Positions 57,301 to 64,000 of a stretch of DNA of 64,000 nucleotides are shown here, one piece after another. Source of the stretch: Boswellia sacra (taxonomy: Eukaryota > Streptophyta > Magnoliopsida > Sapindales > Burseraceae); NCBI GenBank assembly GCA_013180625.2, contig SNVD02008830.1, forward strand, positions 62,001 to 126,000, written 5' to 3'. The notes below the pieces were generated by a model. That model was given only the letters and a program-made list of their open reading frames with translations, had not been told where the DNA came from and searched no databases. The position numbers were made by a program, and so were the translations under genes. Every line of letters starts with the position of its first letter. Within the stretch, counting starts at the first letter, position 1.

Positions 57301-58008
57301 AGGGGCAGAGGAGTCATGTGGCCCCCTCACATGCCACTAGCACGTGGTGCTAGACCTATGCCTGGGATACGAGGTTTTCCTCCTGTGATGATGGGTGCTG
57401 ATGGATTTTCATATGGACCTGTGACCCCAGATGGTTTTCCTATGCCAGATGTTTTCGGTGTGGCTCCCCGTCCTTTTGCTCCGTATGGTCCGAGGTTTTC
57501 TGGTGACTTTACAGGCCCATCTGGCATGATGTTTCCTGGTAGACCTCCTCAACCCGGGGGTGTGTTCCCAGCTAATGGGTTCGGTATTATGATGGGTCCA
57601 GGACGAGCCCCTTTTATGGGAGGAATGGGACCTACAGGTACCAATCCTCGAGCTGGTCGGCCAGTTGGAGTGCCCCCAATATTTCCACCCACACTCCCAT
57701 CCTCTCAGAACACAAATCGTGCTGCTAAGAGAGATCAAAGGGCACCAAATAGTGATCGTAATGACAGATGTAGTACAGGATCTGACCAGGTTAGGGGTCA
57801 AGAAATGGCTGATCCCGGTGGGGGACCAGATGACGAGACACAATATCCACAAGAGGGCTCAAAGGGTCACCAGGAAGATCAATTTGGTTCTGCAAACTTC
57901 AGAAATGACGAGAGTGAGAGTGAGGATGAGGCACCCAGGCGATCAAGACATGGTGAGGGAAAGAAGAAGCGGCGAGAAGGAGATGTTGCCAACAGTTCTG
58001 ATCGCTAG
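48305..58008 (+). CDS. CPSF30: Cleavage and polyadenylation specificity factor 30, long form with YTH domain
   Basis: Exons 48305-48690, 49442-49825, 53398-53560, 53659-53769, 54397-54465, 55900-55986, 57127-58008 join in frame to 693 aa; all introns are GT-AG. Three CCCH zinc fingers lie at residues 73-91, 101-119 and 127-145 (the last is CNMYKLGFCPNGPDCRYRH), which bind RNA at poly(A) sites. The YTH domain begins at YFIVKSCNRENLEL (about 257) with WATQRSNEAKLNEAF and SVGGGNWKYAHGTAHYG, supplying the aromatic pocket for N6-methyladenosine. The C-terminus has an acidic run, a Gly/Met/Pro-rich part and a basic end. In Arabidopsis the long form is a nuclear m6A reader in the 3'-end processing complex and the short form lacks YTH. 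No damage is seen. Confidence 0.95.
49826..53397 (+). other. CPSF30 intron 2 (3.6 kb), candidate site of intronic polyadenylation
   Basis: Reading through the donor at 49,826 adds 13 codons (CVQSPEVYNWVM) and stops at 49,865, giving a 269-aa protein with the three zinc fingers and no YTH domain. This matches the short CPSF30 isoform known in Arabidopsis. An AATAAA lies at 50,322-50,327. The remainder is ordinary T-rich intron; I saw no recognisable transposon. Confidence 0.6.
54466..55899 (+). other. CPSF30 intron 5 with T-tract and possible retroelement tail
   Basis: A T-rich tract at 55,257-55,297 followed by GGCCCCTCTCTATGGATAGA resembles the poly(A) end and 3' UTR of an inverted LINE or SINE fragment (to about 55,500). 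No target duplication was established. Confidence 0.35.
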
Positions 58009-58986
58009 CAGATTCTACCGGTTGAGTGACAGTTTGTGACACTGCTAACCAGAAAAGCAAGTATGCACCCCACATTCGTCCTATCAACACCTTATTAGAG
58101 CAGTCATTTCCGGTAAATAATTCATTCTGTAATCCAGAAATTCTGGGAATCGCCATGGGGGGTTTGGGGTCAACATGTTAAAATTACTATCAAACGTGTG
58201 CATATTTTGTATCCGTATTAGTAGATGGGTGATATGAAACTTTGTGGCATAACATATCATCCGAGGATCATAATATGACCCTAACTATGATTGGAAGATT
58301 TCATGTGTACCAAAGAAAAATGAGAGAAAGTAACTGTTTCTTACATTTTTCTTTTCTCTGAGAATTTATCTATTTATTCATTTTTCTTTAGTGACCCTTT
58401 GGTAATCCGTAGTGACTACCATAAGGCCTTCTATTATGAATTCAAAATATGATCAACAAATTTTAAATGCTTTTTTTTTTTTTTTCTGAAAGGGACACGG
58501 TGAAATATAACTTATTGTATCTAGAGTGTTGAGGGACTGCATAAGTCTTGTCATTTTGAAGTAGACTTAGAGAAGAAATTAGAGGAAGCTAATTAATCTC
58601 TCTTCTTAATGTGTTGAACAACGTCCCATTAAAAGTTTTCTTTCTATAGCCTATTAACTTTTATGGAAATACTACAATGCCAAGAATTTTCCCGATATGA
58701 AATTAATCGATTTTATTGATTTGATAAGCCTATCAACGTTATTTTGACGTATTATGATGTTAATCCAATAATGTTATTGGAGGAGTACAATTTTCTAAAA
58801 GTAAAAACACTTCTTGAAAAATGTGTTCATTCATAAGTTAGAAGGGAAAAACCAAACAAATTTGTCGGTGGTAGAGAAATAATGTATTGTTTTGTTAAAT
58901 TTAGTTTCCATTTTCTTTAATAAATTACTTTTTAAATGATGCCCGAGGAAACGCCGCTGAACAAAATCTAAAAAAAGGATGCATTT
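58009..58986 (+). other. CPSF30 3' UTR and downstream intergenic DNA
   Basis: Follows the TAG at 58,006-58,008. T-rich segments are present and a T run lies near 58,471-58,486. No clear single poly(A) signal could be chosen and no gene is seen. Confidence 0.5.
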
Positions 58987-59514
58987 TATCGTGAGCTTAG
59001 AGGTTTGCGCAGCACGTTCGTGCGGCACTTAGGCAATTTGACTCAAAAGTTGCTAAGTAAGCCTTGATGCTAGTCTTCTCACTCAAGGAGAAGGAAGGAT
59101 CGTTGAGCTGAAGAGTCTGTAGGTAAAGAAGAGAAAATATGGAGACAAGAATTGCTAAGCAAAAGAGCTTTGTATTATACTTGAAAGCTTTACATTGCTT
59201 GGATGCTTTGTGAATATTTGTGGATGATTTACAAATGAGCTTGGAGGAGTTTGTATAGTGAACCACCTCTCAAATGAATGACCTATATCTAATTCATCTA
59301 ATGGTCATAATTCATTCTTATCTACTAAGTTATCTAGATATGTACAAGAGAATATTATCTACTAAATAATCTAGATAAATACAAGAGATAATTATAGAAG
59401 TTTATCTTGCTAGAGAATTCTAGAAGATGGGCTTGGGCCTAGGCTTTCTAGAACTGGGCCAAGCCTCTAACATCTTTGGGCCATTCTAGCAAATAAATTG
59501 GGCGAGTCGCGACA
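58987..59514 (-). repeat. Gypsy 3' LTR (528 bp)
   Basis: Pairs with 62,577-63,087. Both contain GCTTTGTATTATACTT and ATGCTTTGTGAATATTTGTG. This copy has an 18-bp insertion (near 59,292-59,312) relative to its partner. Confidence 0.9.
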
Positions 59515-60240
59515 TCCTCCCTCACCTAATTCTGCGACGTCCTCGACACGCTCACGTCCTTGTAGCGTTTGGATGTGCTCACCGAATTGCCACAAGGTGT
59601 CTTCGCGTTCACAACTCGTCTCACTATCCGGAAGGTTTTTCCATTCCTTTCCGAGCTTGTATGCCGTTGGACTCTTCCCTCCATAGGTTGAGGCTATGAC
59701 ATGTGGAGTCATAGGTTGTTGTCCTGTCACAATCTCGAACGGACTCTTAACCGTTGCCTCACTCCTTTGGAGATTATATGAGAATTGGGCAACGTCTAGC
59801 AACTTTGCCCAATCATGCTAATGAACGCTCACATAATACCTCAAGTATAGCTCAAGCAAGGCATTGATGCGCTCGGTTTGCCCATCAGTTTGGGGATGGA
59901 AGCTTGTTGAAAAGCTCAAGTCGGTCCCCAACATTTTGAAGAGCTCTCCCCAAAAGCGTCCCGTGAAGCAAGGGTCACGATCACTCACGATATTTTGTGG
60001 AATACCCCATAGCTTCACTATGTGCTTGAGGAATGCTCGAGCAGCTTCGTCTGCGGTGTAATCCGTAGAGACGGGTATGAAGGTGGCATATTTACTGAAC
60101 CGATCAACTACCACCATTATGCTTCCATACCCTTCAGATTTTGGTAAGGCCACGATGAAGTCCATTGAGACGCTTTGCCATGGCCTTTCTGCAATGGGGA
60201 GGGGTTCAAGCAATCCCGCTGGACGTTGGTGCTCAACCTT
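59467..60240 (-). pseudogene. Gypsy integrase core
   Basis: After the stop at about 60,243 the same frame reads PAGLLEPLPIAERPWQSVSM, then the catalytic blocks MDFIVALPKSEGY, IVSDRDPCFTGRFW and HPQTDGQTERINALLE, giving D, D and E. A second stop near 59,816 precedes MLDVAQFSYNLQRSEATVKS and SPFEIVTGQQPMTPHVIA. No chromodomain is visible before the LTR. Confidence 0.85.
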
Positions 60241-60243
60241 GTT

Positions 60244-61326
60244 TTATTGGCACACAAGACAAGTCCGTACATAGCCCTCCACGTCTTCCCGCATTTGAGG
60301 CAAATAATAAGAATCTTGCAAAAGTGCAAGGGTCCATGCCATACCTGGGTGATCAACCCACTTGGAATCATGGCACTCCTTGATGATCTCCTTCAGCAAG
60401 TTCCCATGTCTAGGCACGAAGAGGCGGTTACCCGTTGTGAGGAGTAAGCCTTCATCATGCCAAAATCGTCGTGTCTTCTGCTCACTTGTCAACTTCAATA
60501 AATTGTTGGCTATGGGGTCGTGCTCTAGACCTTGTTTAATGCGGTCGACGAGCACACTTTGTGGACGACTTGCACTCAAGGTGGCAAGTTCCGCCTTGCG
60601 ACTTAGGGTATCGGCCACAACATTTGCCTTACCCGCTTTGTACTCAAGCGAGTCTTGAAGTTGTTTCTCTAAATCCACAAGTTTGGGTGGCGCCATGTGA
60701 TAAGGCACCATGGCTGGAGGCTTGGGATCGAGTTCCAACTCGATTTGGTAATCCACTTCCCGTCGTGGAGGTAACTTCTTTGGAAGTTCTTGGGGCATCA
60801 CATCCTTATATTTCTCAAGGATGGCTTGAACTTTCCTTGGCATTGGGTCCTCGACAATGGCAATGTCCTCACCATCGTTTAGTTCTCGAACGGTGGCAAG
60901 GAAACTTGGATCCATCTTCATCCCTCGTTTGAATTGTAGTGCAGAGAGTATTTTGTTTTCAACCTTTGCTACACGTTCCGTCATAACTATGCATGATTGA
61001 CTCCCATCGAGGATGTGAAGGGAGTTAGAGGCTGGTATGGGGAAAGCATGAACTTGGTCAAAGAACTCCATGCCTAGCACTACTTGAAAGTCATCAATGG
61101 GGACGATGGAGAAATCAAGCTTACCGATCCATGTGCCAAGTTGTACCGACGTTGCCTTGGATACTCCCAAGATTGCTTTGGCGGATGAGTTTACCACCTT
61201 AATGGTGCCTCCTCCATTGGTATATTTGAGGCCTAACCGTTTGACCTCCTCCATGGAGATGAAGTTGTGCGTGGCTCCCGTATCAAGCATCGCACGCACA
61301 TCCTTGCCGTTGACTGTAGCGCTCAT
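60244..61326 (-). pseudogene. Gypsy protease fused to RNase H end and integrase zinc region by an in-frame deletion
   Basis: Residues 1-115 are the aspartic protease (AMLDTGATHNFISMEEVKRL, VVLGMEFFDQVHAFPI). The linker to reverse transcriptase follows (DPKPPAMVPYHMAPPKLVDL). At about residue 225 (near 60,652) EKQLQ is joined to SLEYKAGKANVVADTLSRKA, the end of RNase H, so the whole reverse transcriptase and most of RNase H are missing, yet the frame stays open. The integrase zinc region (GMAWTLALLQDSYYLP, CLVC) ends at a TAA. The protein cannot reverse-transcribe. Confidence 0.88.
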
Positions 61327-61369
61327 ATATATTAGACTCTTTTAAACATGGGTGGGTCTTTCAAGTGCG

Positions 61370-62387
61370 TCAATGGTACGGAGAGAACCCATCCCCGCTT
61401 GAGGCTTCTTGGGCAATCTCGCATCCAATGAGGACCATCACAAATAAAGCAAGGACTTTTAGGTTTGAGGGTATCGGACTTACCTTTGTTAGGTATGTCG
61501 CGCTTGTCTCCCCCAGATGGTTTCCGTGCACCACCTTCCTTTCGGCCATTGTCCTTCTTGGAATTCCGCTCTCCCCCACCTTTTCCTTAGTTAGTCTTCC
61601 TCTCATTGGATTGGGATGTGTAATCAATGAGGGATTCAGCCACGGTTATGGCATCATCAAGATTCTGCACGCCACACCTCTCAAGCTCAACCCTCGCCCA
61701 ATCTTTGAGTCCGTCGAGAAAGTAGAAGAGAGAATCCTTATCGGACATGTCCTCGATCTCGAGGATGATGGTGGTGAACTCTTTGATATACTCACGGATT
61801 GTGCCATCTTGCTTCAAATGGCGAAGGCGACCCCTTGCCTCCTTTTCGGCATTGCTAAGAGAGAAGTGCTTCCGAAACTCTCTCTTGAAATTCTCTCATG
61901 TACGAAGGGAGACGATGTCTCTGCCCACGTCGCCGTGCTTGCGACGTCACCACAATTGGGCTGCATCTCGTAAGAATGTGGGTGCAATGCCTATCCTCGA
62001 AGCATCATCTTGGACACGTTTGACTTCGAAGTATTGTTCCAAGCCGAATAGGAAGTTCTCAACTTCCGTGGCATTGCGAGTGCCATTGTATGTGGCAGGA
62101 GTAGGCACGTGCATGGTGCTCAGCCCACTTGGGTAAGTCGGGTTAGCACGGTCACATTGATGCTTCTCCCATTCCGTGCGAGATTCCTCCACATCCGCAC
62201 GAATTGCTCGCAACTCATTCTCCACAAAGGTCCGCAAGCCGATGAGCTCTTGTGTAAGATTGTGTAGCTCTTTTTCATAGGCATTGCTAAACTCAAGGAT
62301 GTTGGACTTTTTTGCTTGGGTTATCTCTCTATAATCCGTCTTTAGGCCTTCGAGACGGTCCGAGAGGCCCTCAATTGCATTATCCAT
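61370..62387 (-). pseudogene. Gypsy gag with zinc knuckle
   Basis: Segments: MDNAIEGLSDRLEGLKTDYR with a coiled coil, then TPATYNGTRNATEVENFLFG and LRDAAQLW (61,947-62,387). The Retrotrans_gag core follows with REYIKEFTTIILEIEDMSDK and FYFLDGLKDWARVELER (61,587-61,817). A knuckle-like CFICDGPHWMRDC lies near 61,415. Breaks in frame occur between the segments. In the family this protein forms the particle shell. Confidence 0.85.
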
Positions 62388-62576
62388 TCCAGAGATAGCT
62401 TGCTCTAAGCTAGCAACACGAGACTCTAAAGACTCTGAGGGTGGAGCTTTGGACTTTCCTCATTTTCCTTGTTGGCATGGTTGAGGTTGCTCCTCACGTC
62501 CACGAACTTGCTCCTCCATGGTCACTTCAAGGTCGGATGCCATGCTCTTGTACTCGAACTGTGCTCTGATACTAAC

Positions 62577-63087
62577 TGTCACGAGTTTAGAGGTTTGCGC
62601 AGCACGTTCGTACAGCACTTAGGCAACTTGACTCAGAATTTGCTAAGTAAGCCTTGATACTAGTCTTCTCACTCAAGAAAAAGGAAGGATCGTTCAGCCG
62701 AAGAGCCTGTAGGCAAAGAAGAGAAAAGATGGAGATAAGAATTGCTAAGCAAAAGAGCTTTGTATTATACTTAAAAGCTTTACAATGCTTGGATGCTTTG
62801 TGAATATTTGTGGATGATTTACAAATAAGCTTGGAGGGGTTTATATAGTGAATCACCTCTCAAATGAATGGCCTATATCTAATTCATTCTTATCTACTAA
62901 GTTATCTAAATATGTACAAGAGAATATTATCTACTAAATAATCTAGATAAATATAAGAGATAATTATAGAAGTTTATCTTGCTAGAGAATTCTAGAAGAT
63001 GGGCTTGGGTCTGGGTTTTCTAGAAGCTGGGTCAAGCCTCTAACATCTTTGAGCTATTCTAGCAAGTAAATTGAGCGGGTCGTGACA
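62577..63087 (-). repeat. Gypsy 5' LTR (511 bp)
   Basis: Starts TGTCACGAGTTTAGAGG and ends GCGGGTCGTGACA on the plus strand. The primer-binding site lies directly to its left at 62,561-62,576. Confidence 0.92.
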
Positions 63088-63769
63088 ATTCGCTATCATA
63101 ATCAAATTTCGTTTTGTTTTTAAAATCGTAAAACATATAATACAAAATATGTTGCATATGTTCTAAAAAATAATTAATATATATAGAGCGAGGGATTGTT
63201 TTAATACAAATCTTTTACATAAAATATTGACACAAATTTGAAATCATTGATAGTACAAAATATTTTTATAACATAGACAATATCAATAAGTATTTCGAAT
63301 TTTGATTTGATTATAAGTAAAGAATGGCTATATATTATCCGTTTTTTATCAATTATATTTTTAAAAAAATGGATGATCTGAAGAAAACTTTAAAAATATA
63401 ATTAATAAAATAAATAATCATTTTTTAATTTAAATTACATCAAGCTCAACTCGATAATAATTATTGCAGCTAACCTATTTTTTGAAATACAAAGTCGAAA
63501 CTATATAAGACCAACGTCACGTCGAAATTGAAAAGAATAAAATCGGATCCAAAAAGACCCATGACCCGAATCCATAACATTAACAGACCCTAATCACTTG
63601 CCGCTTAACCGCTACTTTTTTCCTTCCCTTTCCTTTCTTTTCCTTTGATTTGAGTTGAAAAAGGAAAACCCTGAGTGAGCTTAAACCCTAACTCTCACCT
63701 CAAACCATTACCATTTCTCTGTATACATTCGTTCATTCACAAAAATTATTAACTAAAATCCATTGAATC
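63088..63769 (+). promoter_or_regulatory. Upstream region of the RRP9/YAO-like gene with telo-box
   Basis: AT-rich to about 63,500, then GACCCATGACCCGAATCC and AAACCCTAA at 63,683-63,691. The telo-box is frequent in promoters of plant ribosome-biogenesis genes, which agrees with the gene call. No TATA box was chosen. Confidence 0.5.
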
Positions 63770-64000
63770 ATGAAGTACAAGAACACAAAGAAGAAGGTGG
63801 GTTCAGCCCCCAAGGGAAAGAACAAATTCTCCATTACCCAGGACCCCTTTTTCGACGGTGAAACCAAGAAGAGGAGGAAAGTCAACTACCAAGACGATGA
63901 CATCGACTCTGGAGAATCGGAAGACTATGAAAATGACATTCAGGATGGTGGCGACGAGGAGGAACAGGAGGAGGAGCAGGAGACGGTGGATGAGAAGAGA
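63770..64000 (+). CDS. N-terminus of a probable U3 snoRNP WD40 protein (RRP9/YAO type), runs off the window
   Basis: ATG at 63,770 opens 77 codons to the window edge. The start is lysine-rich (MKYKNTKKKVGSAPKGKNK), followed by QDPFFDGETKKRRKVNYQDD and a long acidic stretch ending ETVDEKR. A D-P-F-F block, a basic nuclear-signal-like K-K-R-R-K and an acidic run before an E-K-R helix are what I recall for plant RRP9/YAO proteins, which bind U3 snoRNA in the nucleolus for 18S rRNA processing. The WD40 repeats would lie beyond the window, so the call is tentative. Other nucleolar acidic proteins are possible. Confidence 0.5.
   Translation, partial: MKYKNTKKKVGSAPKGKNKFSITQDPFFDGETKKRRKVNYQDDDIDSGESEDYENDIQDGGDEEEQEEEQETVDEKR

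Larger units (their letters stand above)
58987..63087 (-). mobile_element. Ty3/gypsy (chromovirus-like) retrotransposon with internal pol deletion
   Basis: LTRs are 58,987-59,514 and 62,577-63,087 (TGTCACGAG to GTCGTGACA; the left copy has TATCGTGAG). On the minus strand the primer-binding site TAGTATCAGAGC follows the 5' LTR and a purine tract (GGTGAGGGAGGA, 59,515-59,526) precedes the 3' LTR. Order is gag, protease, [deleted reverse transcriptase], RNase H end, integrase. The whole is 4.1 kb, short for this family. The flanking 5-mers do not match, so the target duplication is eroded. Confidence 0.9.

Noticed and set aside
57409..57852. Minus-strand frame opposite CPSF30 exon 7
   Set aside because: Shadow of the Gly/Met/Pro-rich coding exon.
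61365..61973. Plus-strand 202-codon open frame
   Set aside because: Antisense of the gypsy gag region on the minus strand, which shows clear gag motifs.
58982..63092. Target duplication for the right-hand gypsy element
   Set aside because: CATTT and ATTCG do not match, so no claim is made.
1..64000. tRNA or rRNA genes
   Set aside because: I saw no cloverleaf-like or rRNA-like sequence, only tRNA-complementary primer-binding sites of retrotransposons. A covariance-model scan would settle this.

Overview
This window is nuclear DNA of a flowering plant, most likely a eudicot. It holds one complete spliced plant gene, the start of a second, and a very deep stack of nested transposable elements. 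All calls come from reading the sequence and its translations, with no database search. Family names rest on recognised protein motifs, terminal sequences and target-site duplications (TSDs).

Layout. Positions 1-2,682 hold the 5' part of a decayed Ty1/copia retrotransposon on the minus strand. Positions 2,949-4,290 hold a 186-bp tandem repeat and a palindromic array rich in CGAGTGTCG. From about 5,025 to 44,003 lies an onion of insertions, eight levels deep: a hAT-like element; a Ty3/gypsy element (5,071-43,072, perfect 5-bp TSD) that is almost only LTRs; a 5'-truncated LINE (13-bp TSD); an Athila-like gypsy element (7,947-40,812); a CACTA element (14,204-35,868) that splits the Athila reverse transcriptase; a Mutator-like element (MULE, about 14,580-27,470); an inverted-repeat element carrying a ribosomal protein S6 retrocopy; and a solo LTR inside that copy. 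A second hAT element (44,023-48,098, perfect 8-bp TSD) follows 19 bp later.

Host genes and captured genes. The intact gene is CPSF30 in its long, YTH-containing form (48,305-58,008, seven exons, 693 aa, plus strand). Its upstream region is cut by transposons 199 bp before the ATG. A further gypsy element (58,987-63,087, minus) lies downstream. At 63,770 a gene begins that resembles the N-terminus of a U3 snoRNP WD40 protein (RRP9/YAO type). The transposons carry host gene material. The Athila element holds an intronless homologue of LOG, the cytokinin-activating enzyme, with one in-frame stop. The CACTA element holds exons of four genes (ARF-GAP, NADH-cytochrome b5 reductase, galactokinase, fatty acid 2-hydroxylase), all on the plus strand with introns kept. 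The MULE holds a nearly whole MuDR-type transposase and a nine-exon DUF1985/Ulp1-protease gene.

Most notable: the LOG gene inside a retrotransposon; the four-gene CACTA element with a 436-bp inverted repeat that duplicates a captured reductase exon; the roughly 525-bp direct duplication flanking the MULE; and the recurrent CGAGTGTCG arrays next to MULE gene starts.
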